Translations under genes and position numbers: made by a program | Shown here: in pieces, positions 45,353-53,979 of the stretch | How positions within the stretch are numbered: the stretch's first letter is position 1 | Layout of the letters: each line of letters begins with the position of its first letter | The notes under the pieces: generated by a model | The model's input: the letters and a program-made list of their open reading frames with translations, nothing else | Database searches by the model: none | Told to the model about the DNA's origin: nothing | DNA from: Guadua angustifolia | Taxonomy: Eukaryota; Streptophyta; Magnoliopsida; Poales; Poaceae | Reading direction: 5' to 3' | DNA length: 64,000 nucleotides | Assembly (NCBI GenBank): GCA_036346375.1 | Contig: CM070517.1 | Span: 9,651,161-9,715,160, forward strand

Positions 45353-45475
45353 ATGTTAGATATTCCTCACGATAGGTACCAATTGGCTCTGCGGACAGCA
45401 TGCGTATGAAAAAAGTCACATATTGAAATATAGTGCCAAACACCCCGAATGTACATTAGAGATTGTTTTGGTCAA
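45353..45475 (+). repeat. Satellite B, partial monomer right of CRM element 4
   Basis: ATGTTAGATATTCCTCACG, ACCAATTGGCTCTGCGGAC, AAAAAAGTCACATATTGAAA, CACCCCGAATGTACATTAGA. It continues the monomer at 29264-29422. Confidence 0.75.
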
Positions 45476-46050
45476 TTACCATCTGGTGTTAGTTTTGACC
45501 AAAATGAGTCCCGAACGGGTGAATTTTGACAAATGATTGCACCGGAGTGAAATGCACCGAAAACGCATCAGATGGTCCTCTTAGGTGTTGTTGGTCATGT
45601 TGAGCTTGTTTCGACCAATTTCGCTCTGGTGGTAAATTGGACCAAAACGGGTCCCAAACAGGTAGATTTCAAACAGAGGTTGCACCAAAGCATAACACAC
45701 AGAAAACACATCAAACAGTCCTCCGTGGTGTTGTCAATTATGTTGGAGCTTGTTTCGGTTGATTTCTCTCTGGTGTTAATTTGGACCAACACAGACGAAC
45801 GAGTGGATTTTGATGAAAGCATGGACCAAAGCGAAACAAAACACATCGGACAGTCCTCCTTTTTTTTGTCCCATGTTGGAGCTTTTTTCGGTCGATTTCG
45901 CTCTGATGTAATTTCAAATAAATCGGGATCCGAACAGGTGAATTTTATGAAAGTTTGCACTAGAGCAAAACGCGTCGAAAATGCTCTGGATTTTACGCCT
46001 AGGTGTTGTCGGTCACATTGGAGCTTATTTCAGTTGATTTTGCTCGTGCA
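45476..46050 (+). repeat. Satellite A: about 4 tandem units of about 140 bp
   Basis: Anchor GTTGAGCTTG / GTTGGAGCTT / GTTGGAGCTT / ATTGGAGCTT at 45599, 45742, 45875 and 46016 (spacing 143, 133 and 141). Each unit has TTTCG(G/A)(T/C)(C/T)GATTTCGCTCTGG, a GGACCAAAACGGGTCCC block, GGTGAATTTTGA and ACGCATC(A)GACAGTCCTCC with variation. The period lies near that of the 137-bp centromeric satellites of sorghum and sugarcane, but I could not compare sequences. Confidence 0.8.
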
Positions 46051-46511
46051 TACGAAAAAAGTCACATAATGAAACTGAGTGCCAGCCCCCCAATGGACTT
46101 CAGATGTGCCCTAGCTCATTTCTGGGTGCCTTTAGAATCTGTCCAAGTCGGTGTTAAATATTCTAGATGACAGATCCCAATTGGCACTGTAGACACTGTG
46201 CGTACGAAAAAAGTCACAGAATGAAACTAAGTACCAAACCTCTCGAAAAACTTCATATGTGCCCCAACTCATTTTTTGGTTAGATTCAAATTCATTCGAA
46301 TCTATGTTAAATGTTGCTCACAACAGGTCCAATTGGCACTGCATGCTCCATGCGTACCGAAAAATTCACAGAATGAAACTGAGTACCAACCCCCCTGAAT
46401 GGACTTTTGTGGCCTAGCTCATTTCAGGTTGAGATTCAAATCCATCTAAGTCGGTGTTAAATGTTCCTCACAACGAGTCACAATTTGCATTGCAGACTCC
46501 ATGTGTACCAA
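46051..46511 (+). repeat. Satellite B: about 3 tandem units of about 150 bp
   Basis: GTTAAATRTT anchors at 46153, 46306 and 46456 (spacing 153 and 150). Units contain CAATTGGCACTG, GTACGAAAAAAGTCACA, GAATGAAACTGAGTACCA, GACTT...GCCCTAGCTCATTT and a TTCAAATCCAT(T/C) block. Same family as 29264-29422. Ends at about 46511 in the truncated CRM element 5. Confidence 0.82.
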
Positions 46512-47330
46512 AAAAGATTAGTGACAGCTGTACCCAGGAATGAGGTCAATTTGATGCTCAATCCCATGGATTGGTAGTAGTCCCGGTGGCACCTCCTTTG
46601 GAAAAACATCGATGTACTCCAGCAAAAGATTAGTGACAGCAGGAGGCAAAGAAGAAGGCGCATCTTCAAATGAAAACAAAGCTTCTTTGCAAACCAAGGC
46701 ATAGCAAACAGTAGAGCCATCATTCAATTCATTCAAATCAAATTTGGAAGCAATTAAACAAACACTTTTCAGTTTAATCTCATCTTTCCTCTCGTGAACA
46801 GATTTGGAGTTGCCCTCTTTATGTTGCGTAAATTCCTTTGCTACAATCTGATTTTCACTCTTAGCATGTTTCTGATTTTTCTCTTTGCTAGCTTTAGCAA
46901 ATTCATCCCTAAAAATGGCTTCAGGAACATGGGATGTAACACAATTCTCTTCTCTTTATGCATTAATGAGTACTGATTAGTTCTACCATGATGTAAAGAG
47001 TCTTTATCATATTGCCATGGCCTACCAAACAACAAAGAGCATGCTTGCATAGGTACAACATTGCAGTCAATATAATCATCGTATGAACCAATAGCAAAGT
47101 GTACTCTCACCAATCGTGTTACCTTTATCTTACCACTGTTGTTGAACCATTGGATGTAATACAGATGGGGATGTGGGCTTGTTTTTAGCTCAAGTTTTTC
47201 AACCATCTCAGAGCTTGCTAAATTGTTACAGCTGCCTCCATCAATGATGATGTGACATGAACGCTCCTTGACCACACACTTGGTGTGAAACAAATTGTGT
47301 CACTGGTTTTATTCGGCCTTCCCCATTTGG
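46512..47330 (-). pseudogene. CRM element 5 protease and truncated RT linker
   Basis: Read leftward: KERSCHIIIDGGSCNNLASS (Asp codon at 47240-47242), VHFAIGSYDDYIDCNVVPMQ, SLLFGRPWQYDKDSLHHGRT, a lysine-rich linker, then VCYALVCKEALFSFEDAPSS, LPPAVTNLLLEYIDVFPKEV and HGIEHQIDLIPG. A frame change at about 47260-47300 separates it from gag. The octamer GTGACAGC occurs at the satellite joint (about 46521) and again at about 46631. Confidence 0.8.
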
Positions 47331-48607
47331 GCACTCAACACACGGCGCACAATGATGCTTTTCATAGCGTTCTACATCTTCAGCACCAATGTGCTCTTCT
47401 TCTTTCTCATCTCCACTTCCTACATGGTCAGCGGCAAGCATAGCATATGTTTCATCATCCAAATCACTAGCAGAGGAATACTCACCATTATCCCGCACAA
47501 TCAGCATACGTTTGCTACGGTAATCTTTCCTCATATGCCCATATCCCTTGCATTGTAGGCATTGAATATCCCAAGTTCTTCCCGTGGATGTAACAGAAGA
47601 AACGCTCTTGGTGGGTGTTTTTGTTGATCCCTTTGTTGCCTCGGGTACCTGCGATGCTAAGTTTGTTGGAGAAGTACATGGATGGCTACTAGAAGCTCCC
47701 TGTGGAGATGCATAGCTTTGGGCAGCAATGGGTGTACGTGGCTGCCATGAAGTAGTTCGGCCTGCAGAAACATTAGTTCTTTCACTTGCGCATCGTCCCT
47801 GCACTTCCCTTTCAGCTTTACAAGCAAGATGGAATAGATAGGTGATAGAATTGTATTCCTTGTAAGCTAATATGTCTTGAATTTCACGGTTCAGTCCACC
47901 CATAAATCTAGGCATAGCAGCTTCCTCTTCTTCCACTAATCCACAACACAACATGCTTGTTTGCAGCTCTTGATAATATTCTTCTGGGTTCTTATTACGA
48001 TATTCACGTGACCAAATAGAAGCAAATTCAGAAAACTCACTAGTCACAGCTCTAATCCTTTTATGTTCAGGAAAATCATAGCAAGCAAATTTCTAATCTA
48101 CAGCTAGTTCCCAAGTGAGGTATGCATCAAGATCATCTTTTCCATCAAAAGGTGGCATGGTGAATTTAATCGTTCCTAATGAATCATCATTATCATGTAC
48201 CTCTCGCCATGGTGGCCGAAATCCCATACCATAACGGTTGCGGTGTAGCTAACGATGTGGTCTGACATCTTCATCTTCCCCAACTTCTGTGTCTGCCAAA
48301 TTGTCATGTTCGTTGTCACCTGCTACACTGCTCACATTTCCATCCGCTGGGCGTGCACGATCCCTCTCCTCAAGTGGTTGCAATATCGCAACAAGAGAGG
48401 TGTTGATCATCCCAACAGAAACCTCCAATGTTGTGAGCTTGTAGTTGCTACAATCTGGGCCTCCTCCAATTGACCTAGACGGTCATTAGTAACACGCACA
48501 TCCTCTTCAAGCGCTTCGGTGTGTAGTCGTACTTGGCGCTCAAGGTGTTGGATGATGTCGCGAGTGCGTGGTGAATGCTGATTGGTGTTTTCTACTGATC
48601 CTGACAT
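47331..48607 (-). pseudogene. gag: CRM element 5 gag
   Basis: ATG complement at 48605-48607: MSGSVENTNQHSPRTRD, then LERQVRLHTEALEEDVRVTN. Frame breaks lie around 48410 and 48050. Capsid text includes TSEFSEFASIWSREYRNKNP, then jumps directly to EEYYQELQTSMLCCG. About 40 residues present in element 1 between these points are gone. FMGGLNREIQDILAYKE and YNSITYLFHLACKAEREVQG follow. The zinc knuckle CLQCKGYGHMRKDY has lost its last cysteine (Tyr). Confidence 0.8.
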
Positions 48608-49642
48608 TTTTAGAAAAATAAATAACAAATGAACTAACACAACGTCAGAAGAATATCCCTAACAACAAGGGTGTGTGTGGTGGTGTGAAGTCGCTCACTC
48701 TCAACCTGTACAATCACGCTCTTACCTATTCTTACCAAGCTTAGCAAGGAGGTGATGGCAACCAGCAAGAAACAAAAACAACTTCTGAGAGTGGCACTAT
48801 AGGTGGGTTGCTAGTTCCTACACAGTAGTGTTTGAATATGTGGAGCTCTAGGTAGCTGTAACTGCACAAGGAGAAACTTGAACCACATTAGTCAAAAACA
48901 AGTTGAGTAATCATTCAACGATGGTACTGTGATGGTCCTAGTCCAAACCGTACTAGAGACGTGAGCCGAGACACAAACATCGTCACCAAAACAACCGAAA
49001 CAGCAAGTCTCTTAGATGGACTCAAGAGATCCCAAAACCCAAGTCACCACATGTGACTCTCTCTCTCTCTGAACTTTGATTCGTGTTTAATCTAGTGCGG
49101 CTTTTGGATTTTGCACTTGCCTTTTCCTTTCTGATTTTGGTGTGGCTTTTGTATTTGCACCTGCCTTTTCCTCTCTGATTTGGTGTGTCTTTTTGCTTTT
49201 TTGCACCTGCCTTTTTCTTTGATTCACAAACTGATCACTTCTTGGAAACTAATGTCATCTTGGAAAATACATAGAAATCCACTTGGATTACGGAACAAAG
49301 CTCACACACAATTCGTCCAACCAGAACATATCTACTAATTACAACCCGACTCAAACTAATCTACTAATTAGATAAGGAAATCGACTCAAACTCGAAGAGA
49401 ATGAACGCAACGGTGACAAATAATGTGACACGAATTTGAAACTCTAAAAGAAGAAAACTAAGACCAAAACTCGACATGCGGATGCAACCGAAGATTCAAC
49501 AAGCAAGGACTAAGCAGTAAAAGCAAAAGCTCAAACTGGTTTGGACAGGGGTAATCTAATCTACTATATATATATATATATATATTTGTTTTCTAGACTG
49601 TAGGTAAATAAACATAAACTAGCAATCTCTCACCAATCAAAC
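48608..49642 (-). other. Leader of CRM element 5
   Basis: About 1 kb, no gene. Minus-strand counterpart of the other CRM leaders, with a CT/GA run at about 49053-49065, a repeated GCACCTGCCTTTTCC-type block at about 49120-49210, and a (TA)n microsatellite at 49564-49586. Confidence 0.6.
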
Positions 49643-49658
49643 TGGCGCTTTGATACCA
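49643..49658 (-). other. Primer binding site of CRM element 5
   Basis: Minus strand TGGTATCAAAGCGCCA, two bases from the LTR end. It differs from TGGTATCAGAGC of the other copies by G to A at position 9. Confidence 0.75.
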
Positions 49659-49660
49659 AT

Positions 49661-50617
49661 TGATAGAAAGATTGGTCCTGATATTTCGATGAAAGAGGTG
49701 GGTTCGATTTGGGAGGAGAAGACGTTGGCGACCCAACTACGCCGTCCCCAGATGATGCGCCTTAGCAATCATTACACCAACTCCTGAAGTGTTATTGATC
49801 TTGCTGGAAGCATGATCAACCTAACCACGAAAGCATTTATCCCATCAAGCAACCGAAGAACAAGCAAAAACAAGATGAACAAGCAACTGAATTGCAAAAG
49901 GAATTGAAGTGTTCAATCTGAAACTGGAGAAAGGTGGGGTTCTGTAGATAGTAATTCTGGTGGATTAGCCAACACGCGTGATTACAGCTTGAAGTAGCAA
50001 AGTTCACTCTCAATCTAACAAAACCCAAACCATAATAGAGGCGGCGGCTAGCTATTTATAAGGGATATAAGGGAGAGGTGGGGAAAACCCGGACCAAATG
50101 AGGGAGGCCAATTACAACTCAAATTTCAAAGCCCAAGGCCCACATCAACTCATACTGGAAAAGTAACATCACTTGTTTTGTAGTTTCCGTTGAATAAAAT
50201 GGAATTCGAAGATGATGATAGATCCATTGGAGAGTAGACTTGACAAACTTTTAGAGAAGTACAAGAACAACGCAAATGGAGTTCGAACGAAATCGGGGGG
50301 TGGCTAAAACCAATCAGAGCTATCCTCGTGTCGAATCCGAGTCCAACTCGTGCACAGAACTTGTTTTATGCTTGTTGACTTCTCTTCAACACTTGAGCTT
50401 GTATGGTTCTGCACCATGGTTCCTAAGGACAAGCAAATCATCACAAGAATTAAATAGTATTTCATTCTTTGAAATATTAGTATGCAGCACTATGAATGCA
50501 TTCACATGGTAATTGAGTTGATGTGCGCGAGCTCGAGTAATCGGTCTTTGTATAATAGCAGCAGGTTCAAATTGATGTGTAGATGTGGTTGTATCCATTG
50601 AAGTTATGTCCTCATCA
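49661..50617 (-). repeat. 5' LTR of CRM element 5
   Basis: Minus strand TGATGAGGACATAACTTC (50617 leftward) to CAATCTTTCTATCA (49661). TATAAATAG on the minus strand at about 50051-50060. Closely similar to the solo LTR at 44349-45223: both encode the HQFEPAA and LFNSCDDLLVLRNHG text. Confidence 0.85.
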
Positions 50618-51477
50618 AATTCCCTAATTGGTGGCAATCTCAGAGGCACCTTAGCTGGAAACACATCCTCAGACTCCTGTAAAAGGTTAGCAATAGCAGG
50701 AGGCAAGGAAACAGGCATATTATCTAAAGTAAACAAGACCTGTTTACAAATCAAGGCATAGCAAGTAGAATTATGAACTTTCAAGTTATGAAATTCTAAG
50801 TTTATTGCTAACATAACATCACCTTTCAACTTGATTTTAGGTTGCTTAGGATTTGGTTCTTTCTTTTGATGTGCACCTATCTCTTTAGCAACAATGTGAT
50901 TTTCACTTTGCACACTTTTCCCTTTCTATCTCTCAGCTCCCTCAAGATCATCCTTTAAGATGGCAACAGGTGTCACAGGAAGCAAAACAATTTTTCTTCA
51001 TTGATGCATCTGAGTGTGTATTGGTTAGTTTTACCATGATGCATAGCATATTGCCAAGGTCTACCTAATAGCAAAGAGCAATCTTGCATAGGTACAACAT
51101 CACAATCAGCAATGTCATGGCATGAACTGAGTGAAAAGTGCAATCTCACCATTCTTGTTACCTTTATCTTTCCACTAGAGTTGAACAAATGAATGTAGTA
51201 GGGATGTGGATATTGTGTTGTGGTCAAGCCAAGCTTCTTGACCATCTCCATGCTAACGAGATTGTTGCAACTCCCTCCATCAATGATGACTCGTACAGAA
51301 TGTTCCTTGATGACAAATTTGGTTTGGAATAGGTTATGTCGTTGATTCTGTTCTGCTTTCTCCATTTGCACACTAACAACATGTTTGACAATGATGCTCA
51401 AGTATTTGTCCGAAATTTCAGCACCAAGTGCTCATCGTCATGCTCATCACTTTGATATTCACCTGCAAGGTCAGTTG
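50618..51477 (-). pseudogene. CRM element 6: reverse-strand protease region, truncated
   Basis: Minus strand, from 51477 leftward: DLAGEYQ-like gag tail, KAEQNQRHNLFQTKFVIKEH, VRVIIDGGSCNNLVSMEMVK (Asp about 51280), RLHFSLSSCHDIADCDVVPM, SLLLGRPWQYAMHHGKTNQY, a break, then an open frame with NSTCYALICKQVLFTLDNMP, VSLPPAIANLLQESEDVF and LRLPPIREF. This frame continues by chance into the LTR of element 5 (DEDITSMDTT), giving a 175-codon ORF at 50386-50913. A short continuation, YLALVAT, is readable at about 63253-63275 beyond the solo LTR. Everything else of this copy is missing. Confidence 0.75.
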
Positions 51478-51829
51478 TGATGAGGACATCACTCCTATGC
51501 ATACGCCGGAGACTTCTCCAGTTGTGATGCAAGGACCCATCACAAGAGCACGAGCACGGCAATTGAATCAATAGGTGAGCTTGTTCCTAAGTGCCTGTGT
51601 ATATACTTGTGAGGATGGGATGCTACCTAATGATATTATTGATTATATCGTACTTAGGAACTTTGGAGAGGATCATGAAGGCTTTGGGAACCAGCAAGGG
51701 CCAGGAGGGAGGCAAAGAGGCCGTCCAAGTCAAGTTGGAGTCCCAATTCATCTCGGAGTTGGAGTCCCAATTCAACTCGGAGTCGACTACCTCGGCCACC
51801 AGGAGCAGTCACTACTACAAAAGGGGTTA

Positions 51830-52150
51830 TATTAGACACATCATCATAGACGGTTTTAAGAGAAAACCGTCTGTGATGTTTTTCAGGCACATCAAAGACG
51901 GTTTGTAGATCAAACCGTCTACGATACCTAATTATCACAGACGGTTTCAAATATAGACCTTACGTGATGTTGTTGAGCATATCACGACGGTTTGTAGATT
52001 AAACCGTCTCGTGATTAGTGAATATAATGAGCGGGTTTAGCTACAAACCGGCTGGGATGTTAGGAACAACTTCATAGACGGTTGGTGGATAAATCAGTCT
52101 GTGATATTTCGTCATCACAGACGTGTTTACCCACGAACCGTCTATGATCA
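51830..52150. repeat. Left subterminal hairpin array of the CACTA element
   Basis: About six units, each an inverted pair such as AGACGGTTTT...AAAACCGTCTGTGATG with a spacer of about 5-12 bases. Each can fold into a hairpin and several are mutated. They are likely transposase binding sites. Confidence 0.85.
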
Positions 52151-52159
52151 TACATTGAA

Positions 52160-52340
52160 ATCACAAAGAATCGCAGCGCCATACAAAAAAATCTTGGATT
52201 ATATAGATTGCATTATAATTGACAATTACTGCATTATAGATTGCATTATATACATAAGATCATTATAAAAGCGTTATAGATTGCATTATATATAAGAAGC
52301 ATTACAAAAGATCGACTAGTACTATATATACTTTAACTAA
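52160..52340. repeat. Short direct repeats, AT-rich
   Basis: TTATAGATTGCATTATATA-like text occurs three times (about 52190-52285) between the left hairpin array and the antisense ORF. Several TATATA stretches. No gene. Confidence 0.6.
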
Positions 52341-52377
52341 AACAGATCACTGCTATATAGCTAACTAGCTTAGCTTG

Positions 52378-52785
52378 CTATGCCTCGTCTTCGTCATCGG
52401 AGGAAGCCGGAGTGGGGTCGGAGTCCGCGGAGTCCTCACTGCGGCCGTCCGGGTCCTCGCTCGAGCCCGCTCGATCCGGGTCATCCTCGGCTCCCACCGT
52501 CGCGATAGCCCTCCGGCAGTCGTTGCTTACATCGGAGGAGGAGGAGGAGGAGGCCGCAGCGCTGGACGGCGGAGGCGGGGGAGGCGGAGGAGGCCGGGCG
52601 CCAGGCGCCGGGAGGTGGGTGGAGGCGGAGGCGGCCGAAGGAAGCGGCGCAGCCGTGGAGATGGCACCGGCGTAGCGCCGCAGCCATTCGCGCTTGGTCA
52701 TGCCGGCGGGTATGGTTGGAGGTGGAGGTGGCGGTGGCGTCGGTGGGGTGGAAGCAGCCGAGGAGTTCTTTGGTGTGTTGCTCAT
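52378..52785 (-). CDS. Small intact antisense protein of the CACTA element (unknown)
   Basis: 135 codons from ATG (complement of 52783-52785) to stop with no interruption, whereas the two large genes of this element are broken. Residues 1-25 are proline/serine-rich (PPTPPPPPPPTIP). Residues about 26-45 carry a compact basic stretch, PAGMTKREWLRRYAGAIST, the only ordered-looking part. Residues 60-80 are again poly-proline. The C-terminal third is serine-rich and acidic (SSSSSSDVS..., ending SSDDEDEA). The high GC (over 65 percent by eye) contrasts with flanking DNA. A TTAAAAG TATA-like box lies upstream on the minus strand at about 52851. I do not recognise the family. Proline and acid bias alone could keep a frame open, so coding status is uncertain. 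Confidence 0.5.
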   Translation of the reverse strand: MSNTPKNSSAASTPPTPPPPPPPTIPAGMTKREWLRRYAGAISTAAPLPSAASASTHLPAPGARPPPPPPPPPSSAAASSSSSSDVSNDCRRAIATVGAEDDPDRAGSSEDPDGRSEDSADSDPTPASSDDEDEA

Positions 52786-52997
52786 GGCTCTAGGGTAGTC
52801 TTGCTCTCGTTCTTTGGTATGGAGGCAGAGCGCACCGGCTGAGGGTTCTTAAAAGGCAATGCACTAGCATTGGGAAGACAAGGGATATGACTGCGCATTA
52901 ATGGGGATGACGTATGACGCTGCTTGTTGCATTAGGCGAGCGCGCGACGATCAAATACTGCGGTCGGTAGGCGGGAAGACGAAGGAAGGGTCATCAT

Positions 52998-53225
52998 TGC
53001 GGACGGTTTTAGTCAAAACCGTCTCAGCTGATGATGTGACATCATGACGGTTTTTGACTAAAACCGTCGAGAATTATCCTGACGGTGCCATCTATAGACC
53101 GTCTGTGATCTATGGTGATATCATGACGGTTTTACCCAAAAGCGATGCGAGATAAATCATCATGACGGTGTTATCGTGACCGTCGATGTAGACATCGAGC
53201 GGTTTTATTATAAACCGTCTGCGAT
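52998..53225. repeat. Second, internal hairpin array of the CACTA element
   Basis: About five more GACGGTTTT...AAAACCGTC pairs (for example at about 53004-53029 and 53047-53070) on the far side of the antisense ORF, just before a plus-strand TATA box. Many are CATGACGGT rather than CACAGACGGT. Confidence 0.82.
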
Positions 53226-53230
53226 GACGT

Positions 53231-53238
53231 CTATAAAG
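53231..53238 (+). promoter_or_regulatory. Putative TATA box of the TNP2-type transposase gene
   Basis: CTATAAAG directly after the internal hairpin array. CCGTCTGCGATGACG precedes it and a plausible 5' leader follows (CTCTGTTTCTTTAACATTTCC). It faces away from the antisense ORF, so the array lies between two divergent transcription units. Confidence 0.5.
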
Positions 53239-53979
53239 TAGAGAGCTCCCCTTGACCGTCCGTCTCTGTTTCTTTAACATTTCCTCGATCGTCTCGAGAA
53301 CTGCGCATGCGATTGAGGCGTTCCTTGCGAAGAGACCCTATATTTGGTGATTTTATTGCGAGATCCTTGTGCTCTTGGTCATCCAAGGTTAGTAATTGCT
53401 TCTAATCTGAATTCCAATAGTTAAATAGCGAATTGCGGCTTGGGGAAATGAAGGCGTGTTCTAGGGCCTGTTTGGGCAAATTAGAGCTAGCTTCAAGAAT
53501 AGATGGTTTTGGTGTGGATACCCATTTATGCCTTATATGTACATGTAACGATGGCAAAGGTGGGTAATTATTTAGAAACTTGAGTGGACACCCCTAGATC
53601 TAGCTTGTTGTATCCATTTATGCGTTATGACCTAAATTAGTCATTTAACTATTGTTACATATGTTGCGTAGATGGAATGAAGCTAGATGTATCTTTGAGA
53701 ACCGTCTGCGAGCATCGAGTACATTAATGGTGTCTCCGCTTTTAGAAGAGCTGCAGAGGTAGATATGTCGAACAAGGGGTGGAATTTATGCCTTGTCCAT
53801 GCGTTATTGCGAGAATCTCCGGATGTTTGAAACCAGCCTGATTGAAGCACACTTGATTCTCTGAGGTTTCAAAGGGATATACTTGTTGGACGATCACGGT
53901 GAAAAGCAGATTATCAGAGAGCAAGTAATCTTGGCATGGTGGGCGAAGTCGATGATACTCCGGATGATATCATTGTACT

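Larger units (their letters stand above)
46512..50617 (-). mobile_element. CRM element 5: reverse-strand, 3'-truncated
   Basis: 5' LTR 49661-50617 (957 bp, minus), PBS complement 49643-49658, leader, gag, protease, and the beginning of the RT linker. On the left it stops at IEHQIDLIPG, directly against satellite B at about 46512, so RT, RNase H, integrase and the 3' LTR are missing. On the right the LTR start abuts a protease/linker frame of CRM element 6 with no PPT in front, so element 5 appears to be inserted in element 6. Confidence 0.78.

Noticed and set aside
45572..46069. Plus-strand ORF of 165 codons
   Set aside because: It is an open frame across satellite A units. The repeated text MLELVSVDFSLV-like is periodic with the satellite and not a protein family.
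49661..50617. 3' LTR of CRM element 6
   Set aside because: No polypurine tract lies at 50618 and a PBS follows the other end at 49643-49658, so it is better read as the 5' LTR of CRM element 5 inserted in element 6.
53461..53660. MITE with GGGCCTGTTTGGG start
   Set aside because: No matching inverted end was found downstream. Only weak direct repeats (CCATTTATG) are present.
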